The notes beneath the pieces were generated by a model. It was not told the DNA's origin and made no database searches. It saw only the letters and a program-made list of their open reading frames with translations. Below are positions 1 through 10,761 of a stretch of DNA of 64,000 nucleotides, in pieces. The stretch comes from Massilia sp. ZL223. GTDB taxonomy: Bacteria > Pseudomonadota > Gammaproteobacteria > Burkholderiales > Burkholderiaceae_D. The stretch's first letter is position 1, and every line of letters begins with the position of its first letter. The stretch lies in contig NZ_JAGPWD010000003.1 of NCBI RefSeq assembly GCF_018119395.1, positions 1 through 64,000 of the forward strand, read 5' to 3'. Position numbers and translations under genes: made by a program.

Positions 1-197
1 TTCGCCTGACGCTCTCTTGCGAGCGGCGATTGGCATCTTCAACACTCAACGGTGACAGCGCCTTTCCTTTCGCCTGCCCCCGATGACAGCCGGTGGCTTT
101 TGATATTTCATCGAATATTTACTGTGCGGCCGCAGGTCACTCTTCTTGGTTTCGGAAGAGGATCGTAGGATGGACCGTTTCTAGTGAAGGGGCTTAC

Positions 198-661
198 ATG
201 GCGAATATTCCTGTCAAAGACGACCGGGGGTTCTTTATTCTTCCTCAGCGGTTCGAAGGTGGCGGCTACTATACCTATGGCAGCCTTCAGGAGGACGCGG
301 ACAGTACGCCCATCCGAAGATGATTACTCTCCTGCTGGCTATCGCGACGGAATGGTGCCAGATAGACAAGCGAAAGTTTGGCATTGGAAATTTCAGCAAA
401 GCGAATGGACCGCAGTTCAAGCCGCATCATTCCCACAGACTTGGTCTTGAAGTCGACGTCAGGCCCCTTCGTGTCGACGGGAAGGAGCTCGCTTGCAAAT
501 ATCTCGACCCTGGCTACGACCGTGCGGCCACAACAAGACTCATCTCCCTCTTTGTCCGGCACCCGTTGGTCAACCGCGTGTTATTCAATGACCCGACCAT
601 TCCGAACGTCCGTCGCGCTCCCGACCACGACAATCATTTCCACGTAGAACTCATCCGATAG
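198..661 (+). pseudogene. Penicillin-insensitive murein endopeptidase-like gene (M74 type), disrupted by a frameshift
   Basis: The reading frame opening at the ATG at 198 (AGGGG-type ribosome site just upstream) encodes GFFILPQRFEGGGYYTYG and then leaves the family pattern. From about 281 the pattern continues in another frame as PSGGRGQYAHPK, followed by HHSHRLGLEVDVRP and DHDNHFHVEL up to the stop at 661. The His and Asp residues of the last two motifs resemble the zinc-binding signature of MepA-like LAS endopeptidases, which cut peptide cross-links in peptidoglycan. One missing base near 279-283 would explain the break. It could be a true pseudogene, a sequencing error or, less likely, recoding. 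No N-terminal signal peptide is visible, which would suit a toxin delivered by a secretion machine (inference). The stretch is visibly richer in A and T than the core genes. Confidence 0.7.
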
Positions 662-669
662 GGTCTTCC

Positions 670-1041
670 ATGCGGCAATTGCTTGCAATGCTGTTTCTTC
701 AATTCCTGACCTCCAGTCTGGCGTTCGCCGGCGATCAGGAGGAACCGTACAAGAAGTTTTCTGGGACGTATTGGATCTATGGGGGCGAACTCAGCGAGCC
801 ACGACCACCGACCATGGGGGACAAGAAGATCGCCTTTTCCATCAACGGCCAGCTCGCTAAAGAGCTGTTCGACGCAATCGGTCCTGACAAGCACGACGTC
901 TGCACTGAAGGTAGTGGCATTCGCATGCGTTGGCAGGATAAACGAAACCTGTTATGCAGCCGTTCGAAAGAAGGCGAGTACGAATGCAATTTCGGTTTCG
1001 ACCTCAGAACAGGGAAGGGCATTCGAGGGAGTATTTGCTAA
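670..1041 (+). CDS. Small secreted cysteine-containing protein; possible immunity partner of the endopeptidase
   Basis: A 123-residue protein beginning nine bases after the endopeptidase stop. Residues 1-20 form a clear signal peptide ending LAFAG, so it should be periplasmic or secreted. The mature part carries four cysteines (CTEGSG, LLCSRS, YECNFG and the C-terminal residue), which suggests disulfides. I do not recognise the family. Tight linkage to a peptidoglycan hydrolase, small size and periplasmic location fit an immunity protein of a peptidoglycan-targeting type VI effector, but this is inference, because no VgrG, PAAR or Hcp gene lies within the window. Base composition matches the preceding gene, so the two probably arrived together. 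Confidence 0.6.
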   Translation: MRQLLAMLFLQFLTSSLAFAGDQEEPYKKFSGTYWIYGGELSEPRPPTMGDKKIAFSINGQLAKELFDAIGPDKHDVCTEGSGIRMRWQDKRNLLCSRSKEGEYECNFGFDLRTGKGIRGSIC

Positions 1042-1269
1042 GGCAAACGCGCCGTTTCACTCGCCGTCGCACACCATGGCATCGGTTCCGGGAACCCGCT
1101 CGACCAAATGGTACTTGTTCGGCTCGCTAATCATGTGCCGGCCGGCTTTGTGACCTGGAGGCGCTCAGCGGATGATTTGACTCAGCCAACCAGATATTTC
1201 TGTGGCGCATCAATTTCAACGGGCTGCCAGCGTGGCACAGTCTGGGCGGGACAACTTCCGGAGTTCACC

Positions 1270-1695
1270 ATGTACCACGCACAACGACCAACCCCTGCTT
1301 TCGTCGGCGCCTCCTGGGGCGCCTTGCTGATCGGCGCCGCAGGCTACCTGACGGGTTTGTGGAACGCCGACATGCAGCTTAACGAAAAAGGCTATTACCT
1401 GACCTTGCTGTTATACGGTCTGTTCGCCGCCATTTCCTTGCAGAAGACCCTGCGCGACAAGGCGGAGAGTATGCCCGTCACCGGCTTGTACGTCGGCCTG
1501 TGCTGGCTGTCCCTGATCAGTGCGGCGCTCCTGACGACGGTCGGGTTGTGGAATGCCACCTTGGCGCGCAGTGAAAAAGGCTTCTACGCGATCGCCTATG
1601 TGATGGCGCTGTTCGCCGTCATCGCGGTCCAGAAGAACGTGCGCGACCTGAAAGCCGTCCGGCCGACGGCCGACGCCATGCCCGTCCAGTCCTGA
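1270..1695 (+). CDS. yiaA: YiaA/YiaB-family inner membrane protein
   Basis: A 141-residue membrane protein made of two similar halves, each with two hydrophobic helices and a shared pattern (YLTGLWNADMQLNEKGYY and TVGLWNATLARSEKGFY, each followed by an F-A-x-I-x-x-QK segment). This duplicated two-helix unit is the YiaAB domain; its biochemical role is unknown. The ATG at 1270 is preceded by GGAG at 1259-1262. A longer in-frame opening from 1108 is rejected because the extra segment has no membrane character or family match. It ends about 100 bases before clpB. Confidence 0.8.
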   Translation: MYHAQRPTPAFVGASWGALLIGAAGYLTGLWNADMQLNEKGYYLTLLLYGLFAAISLQKTLRDKAESMPVTGLYVGLCWLSLISAALLTTVGLWNATLARSEKGFYAIAYVMALFAVIAVQKNVRDLKAVRPTADAMPVQS

Positions 1696-1729
1696 AGCCT
1701 CATGCCCCAAACGGCTGAGCGTTGTGCAT

Positions 1730-1757
1730 CTTGAAAAGTAGTCAGCCGTCCCTATTT
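1730..1757 (+). promoter_or_regulatory. Heat-shock (sigma-32 type) promoter of clpB
   Basis: CTTGAAA at 1730-1736 and CCCTATTT at 1750-1757 are separated by 13 bases. This closely fits the sigma-32 pattern CTTGAAA-N13-15-CCCCATnT, with one mismatch in the -10 element. It lies about 40 bases upstream of the clpB start, whose ribosome site AGGGAG is at 1782-1787. clpB is a classical RpoH-controlled gene, so sequence and context agree. Confidence 0.8.
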
Positions 1758-1795
1758 TTCTCCTTAGTCAAAGAACACCACTAGGGAGCAATACC

Positions 1796-4405
<2,610 letters not shown>

Positions 4406-4410
4406 GGAAA

Positions 4411-4431
4411 GGCGCCGCAAGGCGCCTTTTT
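4411..4431 (+). terminator. Rho-independent terminator after clpB
   Basis: GGCGCC (4411-4416), loop GCAA, GGCGCC (4421-4426), then five T. It begins six bases after the clpB stop. The converging PEP-CTERM gene ends at 4449, so the hairpin may also stop transcription from that side, although the A-run there is short. Confidence 0.85.
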
Positions 4432-4448
4432 CATTGCGCGGTCCTGGC

Positions 4449-5024
4449 TCAGGCCTGCGTCTGCTTGCGGCGGCGCGCCATGAAGCCCAGCAGCGCCAGG
4501 CCGCCGCCCAGCATCGCATAGGTCTGCGGCTCCGGCACCGGCGCGATCGCCTGCGACAGCAGGCTGCCCACCTTGCGATCGCCCTCGCCGAAGAAGTTCA
4601 CCTTCAGGTGCGGCGACTCCAGGTCCTGCGCGCCGCCGGCGAAGGTGAACTGGAACACCATGTCGTCGCTCAGGGCGATGCGGTCGCCCGAATAGCACAG
4701 GCCAAAGCCGGCATGGCCGCCGCCCGCGCAGCCGTTGGCATTCAGCTCCTTCGACGACAGGGTCCAGTCGCCCGCCGCGCCCGGCGCCGAAGTCAGGCTC
4801 ACGTTCGAGAAGCTGCCGATGTCCTTCAGCTGCAGGGCGCCGAGCGAGGTCGCACTGGCCCAGTCGCCGGTCGGATTGGCGGCGTCGATTTCCAGGGTCA
4901 GCACATTGTCGGTCCAGGAGGACGTGAAGGTGACGCCCTGGTAGGTGAGGGATCCGGCGCTGGCCGGCAGGATGGCGCCTGCGGCCAGCAGGACGGCAGC
5001 TGCTTTGATGAGTGTGGTTTTCAA
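4449..5024 (-). CDS. PEP-CTERM sorting domain protein
   Basis: A 191-residue exported protein. The start is taken as the TTG at 5024, preceded on this strand by GAGGAG a few bases away; the longer in-frame opening lacks a signal peptide at its front. Residues 2-23 are a signal peptide (LIKAAAVLLAAGAILPASA). The middle is a beta-rich domain without a recognised function containing two cysteines (NGCAGGG and GLCYSG). The C-terminus VPEPQTYAMLGGGLALLGF followed by ARRRK is a textbook PEP-CTERM anchor: PEP motif, hydrophobic helix, basic tail. In such bacteria exosortase processes these proteins for surface or exopolysaccharide-associated display. It is a paralogue of the gene at 5261-6058. Confidence 0.85.
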   Translation of the reverse strand: MKTTLIKAAAVLLAAGAILPASAGSLTYQGVTFTSSWTDNVLTLEIDAANPTGDWASATSLGALQLKDIGSFSNVSLTSAPGAAGDWTLSSKELNANGCAGGGHAGFGLCYSGDRIALSDDMVFQFTFAGGAQDLESPHLKVNFFGEGDRKVGSLLSQAIAPVPEPQTYAMLGGGLALLGFMARRRKQTQA

Positions 5025-5203
5025 CTTGCTCTCCTCGTAAAGGTGACAGTCCCCGCCTTCGCGTCCTGCGAACGGCCTGGACCGGCGCACTGTTGAGTAC
5101 GCTGGGCTCAGCCTATTGCGTTTGGGAAGGGGGTTCTGTTAGCTGAATCACGGATGGCTCAGTTCAGCCGTTGCGGCGAACCGGGCCGGTGGAGGAGGGC
5201 ACA

Positions 5204-5230
5204 AAGGAAAACGGACCCATGGCGGGTCCG
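5204..5230 (-). terminator. Rho-independent terminator after the second PEP-CTERM gene
   Basis: On the minus strand CGGACCC, loop GCCAT, GGGTCCG, then TTTTCC. It lies about 30 bases beyond the stop of the gene at 5261-6058 and separates it from its paralogue downstream. Confidence 0.8.
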
Positions 5231-5260
5231 TTTCGTGGAGGGGCGGCGTGCCGCCCTGGC

Positions 5261-6058
5261 TCATGCGCGCGGCTTGCGGCGGCGTGATGCCAGGCCCATC
5301 GCGGCCAGGCCCAGGCCCAGCAGGCCTAGCGCTGCGGGCTCCGGCACCTCGGCATGCGCTTGTTCGCCGGACTGTTCCCCCGAGCCGGAGCCGGTGTCGA
5401 CCGGCAGCGTGTTGCCGCCGTCGATAGAGCCCGGATGCAGGCCCTCGTCCACCGCGCCAGGAGTGGCTTTGCCATCGCCTGCGCTCGTATCCGCGCCCGA
5501 GCCCGTGCCCGTACCGCTGCCCGTGTCTGACGCGGTATTCGAATCCGCACTGAACACGAAGGTATCCGACAGCAGGCTGCCTTCCTTCTTGCCGCGGGCA
5601 TCGAGGAAGCGCACTTTCAGGTGCGGCGTATCGAGATTGAGCGCGCTGCCGGCCAGGTTGAAGGTGAAGACCATGTTGTCGGTCAGTGCAATGCCTTCAC
5701 CTTCGAAGCACAGCTTGTCGAGCGAGGCGGAGGCGCGGCGGCCGCGGCCGTTCGACGCCGGGCAGCCGGCGGCCTTCAGCTCGGCGCGGTTCATGTTCCA
5801 TGCGATCCCGGTAGGCGTTTCCAGGCTCGCACTCGACACGTTGCCGATGCCCTTGATGGCTAGCGCATCGATGACGACCGCGTCCTGCCAGCCGCCGCTG
5901 CGGTTCTTCGCATCGATTTCGATCTTCAGCACATTGCCGCTATAGGTGCTCGTAAAGGTGACCCCCATGTCGGTCGTGATGACGCTGGCGCTGGCTGCGC
6001 TCATGCCGGAGGCGAGGAAGAGGGAAAGCGCCGTCCAGCGCAGGGTGGTAGAAATCAT
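5261..6058 (-). CDS. PEP-CTERM protein with long Gly/Ser/Thr/Asp-rich linker
   Basis: A 265-residue exported protein that is clearly paralogous to the 4449-5024 product: both have signal peptide, GVTFTS(T/S) near the mature N-terminus, I(D/E)IDA, a cysteine pair, ALxDxMVFxF and PHLKVxF. Between the globular part and the anchor this copy has an insertion of roughly 65 residues rich in Gly, Ser, Thr, Asp and Glu (about 170-235), probably an extended spacer. It ends with VPEPAALGLLGLGLAAMGLA and a basic tail, the PEP-CTERM signal. The ATG at 6058 is followed directly by a typical signal peptide. Function unknown; surface or biofilm-matrix role is inferred from the sorting signal only. Confidence 0.85.
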   Translation of the reverse strand: MISTTLRWTALSLFLASGMSAASASVITTDMGVTFTSTYSGNVLKIEIDAKNRSGGWQDAVVIDALAIKGIGNVSSASLETPTGIAWNMNRAELKAAGCPASNGRGRRASASLDKLCFEGEGIALTDNMVFTFNLAGSALNLDTPHLKVRFLDARGKKEGSLLSDTFVFSADSNTASDTGSGTGTGSGADTSAGDGKATPGAVDEGLHPGSIDGGNTLPVDTGSGSGEQSGEQAHAEVPEPAALGLLGLGLAAMGLASRRRKPRA

Positions 6059-6481
6059 GATGCTTATTGGCCTGTTGGCGTTTCTCGTTGTTAAGACTGC
6101 AAGCGAGATGCTGAGGGTTTAAGTTCATATAGTCAACATAAAATACCTAAATACAACAAATATTTACTGGAAGAATGTTCGCAGGAAATCCCTATGCCAC
6201 AAATCAATTTCCAATTAGAAATTAAAGTCGTTATTTCATGATGCAGATATGACGTTTCGTATGGCGGGATACTCATGAAAGCCGAGCTCGCTTTAGTTCT
6301 CATGGGGAGAAATTTTATTCCGCATCATGATATGTGCGTCCCAAGTGTTTGATATCGCTGGAAAAAATTTTGGCTTCATGTCTTATATAAGAGTGATTGT
6401 GCTGCGCACAAACCGCTCTATGATTTCTCCAACGGACTCGCTTTCAGCAATCGAATGGTGTTTATCTTGAGGAGAACTAGC
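6059..6481. other. A+T-rich divergent intergenic region upstream of aceA
   Basis: About 420 bases between the divergent PEP-CTERM gene and aceA, visibly richer in A and T than the neighbours. I see no ORF or RNA gene. It must hold both promoters. A TATATA sequence at 6384-6389 could be a -10 element for aceA, but no good -35 sits at the right distance, so an activator-dependent promoter is possible. The imperfect palindromic pieces around 6240 and 6325 (CATGATGCAGATATG; CATCATGATATG) might be operator sites, but I cannot assign a regulator. Confidence 0.4.
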
Positions 6482-7780
6482 ATGGCAACCCGTGAACAGC
6501 AGATCAGCCAATTGCAGCAGGACTGGGACAGCAATCCGCGCTGGAAAGGCGTGACCCGCAATTACACCGCGGCCGACGTCGTGCGCCTGCGCGGCTCGCT
6601 GCAGATCGAACACACCCTGGCCAAGCGCGGCGCGGAAAAGCTCTGGGACTTGGTCAACAACGAAGCCTATGTGCACGCCCTGGGCGCACTGACCGGCAAC
6701 CAGGCGATGCAGCAGGTGAAGGCTGGCCTGAAAGCTATCTACCTGTCCGGCTGGCAGGTGGCGGGCGACGCCAACCTGGCCGGCGAAATGTATCCGGACC
6801 AGTCGCTGTACCCGGCCAACTCGGTGCCGAACGTGGTCCGCCGCATCAACAACACTTTCCAGCGCGCCGACCAGATCCAGTGGTCCGAAGGCAAGGACGA
6901 GATCGATTACTTCGCCCCGATCGTGGCCGACGCCGAAGCCGGTTTCGGCGGCGTGCTGAACGCCTTCGAGCTGATGAAATCCATGATCGAGGCGGGTGCC
7001 GCCGGCGTGCACTTCGAAGACCAGCTGGCCTCGGTCAAGAAATGCGGCCACATGGGCGGCAAGGTGCTGGTCCCGACCCGCGAAGCCGTCGAAAAGCTCA
7101 ACGCCGCGCGCCTGGCCGCCGACGTGATGGGCGCCCCGACCCTGGTCATCGCCCGCACCGACGCCGAAGCGGCCGACCTCCTGACCTCGGACGTCGACGA
7201 CAACGACCGCCCGTTCTGCACCGGCGAGCGTACCGTCGAGGGCTTCTTCCGCGTGCGCCCGGGCCTGGAGCAGGCCATCTCGCGCGGCCTGGCCTACGCG
7301 CCTTACGCCGACCTGGTGTGGTGCGAAACCGGCAAGCCGGACCTGAACTACGCCAAGCAGTTCGCCGAAGCCATCCACGCCAGGTTCCCGGGCAAGATGC
7401 TGGCCTATAACTGCTCGCCGTCCTTCAACTGGAAGAAGAATCTGGACGACGCCACCATCGCCAAGTTCCAGCGCGAACTGGGCGCCATGGGCTACAAGTT
7501 CCAGTTCATCACCCTGGCCGGCTTCCACGCCCTGAATTATGGCATGTTCAACCTGGCCCACGGCTATGCGCGGCGCGGCATGTCGGCCTTCGTGGAGCTG
7601 CAGGAAGCGGAATTCGCCGCCGCCGAACGCGGCTTCACCGCGGTCAAGCACCAGCGCGAGGTCGGCACCGGCTACTTCGACGCGGTCACCCAGACCATCC
7701 AGCAGAACCAGAGCTCGACCACCGCGCTGCACGGATCGACCGAAGACGAACAATTCTTCGACGAAAAAAAGGTTGCGTAA
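6482..7780 (+). CDS. aceA: Isocitrate lyase
   Basis: A 432-residue enzyme that cleaves isocitrate to glyoxylate and succinate, the first step of the glyoxylate shunt needed for growth on acetate and fatty acids. The catalytic loop KKCGHMGGK (Cys about residue 188) is intact, as are the metal/substrate segments ADAEAGFGG and NCSPSFNW. The ATG at 6482 is chosen because of AGGAG eight bases upstream and because MATREQQI is the usual N-terminus; an in-frame ATG at 6455 lacks such a site. It is monocistronic, ending at a strong terminator. No malate synthase gene lies in the window. Confidence 0.97.
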   Translation: MATREQQISQLQQDWDSNPRWKGVTRNYTAADVVRLRGSLQIEHTLAKRGAEKLWDLVNNEAYVHALGALTGNQAMQQVKAGLKAIYLSGWQVAGDANLAGEMYPDQSLYPANSVPNVVRRINNTFQRADQIQWSEGKDEIDYFAPIVADAEAGFGGVLNAFELMKSMIEAGAAGVHFEDQLASVKKCGHMGGKVLVPTREAVEKLNAARLAADVMGAPTLVIARTDAEAADLLTSDVDDNDRPFCTGERTVEGFFRVRPGLEQAISRGLAYAPYADLVWCETGKPDLNYAKQFAEAIHARFPGKMLAYNCSPSFNWKKNLDDATIAKFQRELGAMGYKFQFITLAGFHALNYGMFNLAHGYARRGMSAFVELQEAEFAAAERGFTAVKHQREVGTGYFDAVTQTIQQNQSSTTALHGSTEDEQFFDEKKVA

Positions 7781-7813
7781 ATTCTAGTTTCTAGAACGTT
7801 CATGCTCTGTAGC

Positions 7814-7840
7814 AACGCGTGCTTCGGCGCGCGTTTTTTT
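7814..7840 (+). terminator. Rho-independent terminator after aceA
   Basis: AACGCGTGC (7814-7822), loop TTCG, GCGCGCGTT (7827-7835) with one G-T pair, running into a T tract. Stable UUCG tetraloop; classical intrinsic terminator. Confidence 0.9.
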
Positions 7841-8017
7841 GTGTGTGTCAATCGGGCAACAGCTGTTGATTTTCATGCTACGCACCTGTAAATTTCGTCT
7901 CTGCAAGCAATTGTCTGTTTGTAATACCACTTCACTAACTGGTGATCCGCACCACTTCATAAACATGGCCCTGCAACGACGGGGCCGGATTCCAAAACCA
8001 CCAAGGTCCTGAAAATC

Positions 8018-8530
8018 ATGAAAAAAATCTCCGCCCTGCTGTTCGCACTCGTCCTCACCGCTTGCGCGAGTGCTCCGCGCATCGCCGCACCGAACCTGAT
8101 CACCGCACCGACCCCGATCGTGGGCAACAGCGGCAAGTACATGTCGCCGTTCACCGAAGACGGCACCGTGGCCGCCTGGGTGGAGAAGGGCCGCAACGCC
8201 AGCGCCGGCGCCAGCATCGGCGGCTTCCTGGGCGCCCAGGCCGGCCAGAAAGTGGCTGAAAACATCCCGTTCATCGGCGGCTTCCTGGGCCAGGCTGTCG
8301 GCGAAAGCGCCGGCCGTGCGATCGCCCTGAAGATGGTCGGCGGCGAAGAGTTCATCCGCGCCAACTCGGACATCTCGTTCAACTCGGTCAACGACCTGGC
8401 CGTCTACATGTACGCCAAGAACTCGACCCACAAGGATTTCGCCGAAGCCCTGAAGCTGACCCAGGAAATCTACCCGGAACTGAAGACCACCTACTACCAG
8501 GCGATCATCAACGCCTCGCGCGGCAAGTAA
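8018..8530 (+). CDS. Glycine-zipper lipoprotein, first gene of an envelope lipoprotein operon
   Basis: A 170-residue protein with a lipoprotein signal (LTAC, Cys16). Residues about 60-105 are rich in small residues (GASIGGFLGAQAG, GGFLGQAVGESAG), a glycine-zipper pattern able to pack against membranes. The C-terminal half is soluble-looking and of unknown function. It begins a cluster of five same-strand genes with gaps of at most ten bases or small overlaps (8018-11462), ending at a terminator at 11491. Linkage to LpoB- and YcfL-like proteins points to a role in the outer membrane/periplasm, probably around peptidoglycan synthesis. Confidence 0.75.
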   Translation: MKKISALLFALVLTACASAPRIAAPNLITAPTPIVGNSGKYMSPFTEDGTVAAWVEKGRNASAGASIGGFLGAQAGQKVAENIPFIGGFLGQAVGESAGRAIALKMVGGEEFIRANSDISFNSVNDLAVYMYAKNSTHKDFAEALKLTQEIYPELKTTYYQAIINASRGK

Positions 8531-8540
8531 GGAAACACCG

Positions 8541-9173
8541 ATGAAAACGACGTACATCGCGGCCCTGGCCGCCGTGCTGGCCCTGAGCGGCTGCGCCACC
8601 TCGAACCTGAACAACAGCGCGGGCAGCCGCGTGGTCTACCAGGACGTGAGCACCACCTCGACCCAGGTCGCCGGCGTCGGCATGGAAGCGCAGGACATCG
8701 TGTCGAGCACCGACAAGATGGTGCGCGACATCCTGTCGAACCCGGCCATCGCCGGCCGCACCACGCCGCCGCGCATCATCATCGATTCGGAATACTTCGC
8801 CAACGACAGCTCGTCGCGCGTGAACAAGAACCTGATCACCGACCGCCTGCGCATCGAACTGAACCGCGCTGCCCAGGGCCGCCTGGTGTTCGTCGCCCGT
8901 CACTACGGCGACATGGTTTCGAAGGAACGCGAAGCCAAGCGCAGCGGCGAAACCGACCGCGGCACCATCCGCAGCACCAAGGCCAAGGCTGGCGCGGACT
9001 TCCGTCTCGGCGGCCGCATCACCTCGCTGGATGCCAACTCGGCCCGTACCGGCACCCTGTCGCGCTACCACCAGATCAGCTTCGAGCTGATCGACCTGGA
9101 GTACGAGACCATCGCCTGGAGCGGCATGTTCGAGTTCAAGAAGGAAGCCCAGGATGACGTCCTGTACCGCTAA
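8541..9173 (+). CDS. lpoB: LpoB-like penicillin-binding-protein activator lipoprotein
   Basis: A 210-residue lipoprotein (lipobox LSGC, Cys18). The body has the features of the LpoB/YcfM family: MVRDILSNP, PPRIIIDSEYFAN, NLITDRLRIELNRA, GADFRLGGRI and YHQISFELIDLEYETIAWSG, ending FEFKKE. In E. coli LpoB reaches from the outer membrane to stimulate PBP1B; whether this homologue activates a PBP is inference. It starts ten bases after the preceding lipoprotein gene and overlaps the next by 20 bases, so co-translation is likely. Confidence 0.85.
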   Translation: MKTTYIAALAAVLALSGCATSNLNNSAGSRVVYQDVSTTSTQVAGVGMEAQDIVSSTDKMVRDILSNPAIAGRTTPPRIIIDSEYFANDSSSRVNKNLITDRLRIELNRAAQGRLVFVARHYGDMVSKEREAKRSGETDRGTIRSTKAKAGADFRLGGRITSLDANSARTGTLSRYHQISFELIDLEYETIAWSGMFEFKKEAQDDVLYR

Positions 9174-10311
9174 GCGGAGCAGCATCGTCCTGGCAGTGGC
9201 CCTGGCACTCGGTGTGCCGGGCGCCGCCCAGGCCGATTACGCGTCCGAGGCAGCGCGCCTGAAAAGCGCGCCGGCCAAGGACGCGACCCTGCACACCCTG
9301 CAGGCCGGCGTGGCCGCCATGTCCGAAGGCAAGACCGCGGAAGCGTCCGAGCTGTTCGACGGCGCGCTGGCGAGCATCGAAGGCATGTTCGCCAACACCG
9401 AGAACGCCGCCAAGGCGCGCTCGCTGTGGTACGAAGAGGGCGCCAAGGACTACAAGGGCGAGCCCTACGAGCGCGCCATGGCCTACTACTACCGCGGCAT
9501 GCTGTACCTGGCCGAGGGCGACTACGAGAACGCGCGCGCATCCTTCCGCGGCGGCATCCTGCAGGATGCCTTCGCCGAGGAACAGCAGCACCGCAGCGAC
9601 TTCGCGGCGCTGATGATCCTGGAAGGCTGGAGCAGCCAGGCGAACGGCGAAGCCGGCATGGCGAAGGACACCTACGCCGAGGTGGCGCGCCTGCGTCCGC
9701 AGTTCGCTGCGCCGGCCGCCGGCGCCAACCTGCTGGTGGTCGCCGAGCTCGGCGGCGCGCCGCGCAAGGTCGGCGACGGTGTCGGCAACCACGAGATCGT
9801 GTACCGCAAGGCCAAGCGCATGCCGGAACGCAGCCTCAAGATCGAGTTCGACGGCAAGCCGCAGCAAGTAGCGCTGGCCGAGGACGTGTTCTTCCAGGCC
9901 AGCACCCGCGGCGGACGCCCGGTCGACCGCCTGATCGAAGGCAAGGTGGCGTTCCAGAACACCGCCAGCGCGATCGGCGAGACCTTCGGCGCCATCGCCT
10001 CGGAAGGCAGCGTGATCGCGGCGGCCAACGGCGGCGGCGGCGGCCGTGCGCTGGGCGCGGTCGCGGCAGTGGGCGCGATCGCCTCGCTGGTCGCGGTCAA
10101 CGTCAAGCCGCGTGCCGACGTGCGCTACTGGAACAACCTGCCGGAAACGCTGCACATCGGCGCCGTCCAGCACCAGGGCCTGCCCGAGAACGTGACCATC
10201 AAGCTGTTCGACGAGAACGGCCAGCAAGTCCCCGCCGATTCCCTGCGCATCCAGAAATGGATCGACAAGAAGGGCAACGGCGTGGTCTGGATCAAGACTA
10301 GGAACAATTAA
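9154..10311 (+). CDS. Exported TPR-like protein of the COG3014 type
   Basis: A 385-residue protein with an N-terminal signal peptide (cleavage around AAQA-D, residue 27). The N-terminal half is alpha-helical with TPR-like repeats (AMAYYYRGMLYLAEGDYENARASFRGGI). The central part has a Gly/Ala-rich hydrophobic stretch (about 285-320, VAAVGAIASLVAVNV) that could insert in a membrane. The C-terminal part is beta-like. It resembles the protein commonly encoded beside LpoB and YcfL homologues in gamma- and betaproteobacteria. Its start overlaps the lpoB-like gene by 20 bases. Biochemical function unknown. Confidence 0.75.
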   Translation: MTSCTAKRSSIVLAVALALGVPGAAQADYASEAARLKSAPAKDATLHTLQAGVAAMSEGKTAEASELFDGALASIEGMFANTENAAKARSLWYEEGAKDYKGEPYERAMAYYYRGMLYLAEGDYENARASFRGGILQDAFAEEQQHRSDFAALMILEGWSSQANGEAGMAKDTYAEVARLRPQFAAPAAGANLLVVAELGGAPRKVGDGVGNHEIVYRKAKRMPERSLKIEFDGKPQQVALAEDVFFQASTRGGRPVDRLIEGKVAFQNTASAIGETFGAIASEGSVIAAANGGGGGRALGAVAAVGAIASLVAVNVKPRADVRYWNNLPETLHIGAVQHQGLPENVTIKLFDENGQQVPADSLRIQKWIDKKGNGVVWIKTRNN

Positions 10312-10761
10312 ATGAAAAACACCCTCAACATCGCCGCTGCCGGCCTGGCCGCAGTGCTCCTGACCGGCTGCCCGACCGTGTCGCCGGAAGGCGCCCAGCT
10401 GGGCGCGCGCGTCAACGACGCCATGGCGCCGACCGCGACCGTGATGTACGACCAGGTCGTCATCATCGACAAGGTCCTGCAGAACACCAAGAACGGCAAG
10501 ATCGCCATCGAACGCCAGGGCGCGCGCCGCAATCCGACCGGCACCCTGAACGTGATCGTCCAGATCCGCAACCGCACCGACCACCCGCAAGTGATCGAAG
10601 CGCGCACCAGCTTCTTCGACAACGGCTTCGCGCCGACCGAGAAGCCGTCGGCCTGGACCCGCGTCCACCTGGACGGCAACGGCATCGGCAGCTACCAGGA
10701 GTCGTCGATCGGCGCCGCCCAGGTTGCGCACTACTACGTCGAAGTGCGGGAGGCCCGCTGA
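10312..10761 (+). CDS. YcfL-like (DUF1425) lipoprotein
   Basis: A 149-residue lipoprotein (LLTGC, Cys20) that starts immediately after the stop of the TPR-like gene. It contains the YcfL pattern: an N-terminal strand set, then LNVIVQIRNRTDHPQVIEARTSFFD and a C-terminal YVEVREA strand. YcfL and LpoB (YcfM) are neighbours in E. coli too, so this operon preserves an old association. It overlaps the next gene by one base (TGATG). Confidence 0.8.
   Translation: MKNTLNIAAAGLAAVLLTGCPTVSPEGAQLGARVNDAMAPTATVMYDQVVIIDKVLQNTKNGKIAIERQGARRNPTGTLNVIVQIRNRTDHPQVIEARTSFFDNGFAPTEKPSAWTRVHLDGNGIGSYQESSIGAAQVAHYYVEVREAR

Noticed and set aside
1..197. 3' end of an upstream gene at the left edge
   Set aside because: All three plus-strand frames hit stops early and no motif is readable; too short to judge.
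1042..1269. Possible minus-strand peptide ending near 1055
   Set aside because: Fewer than 40 codons between stops, no ribosome site and no recognised family.
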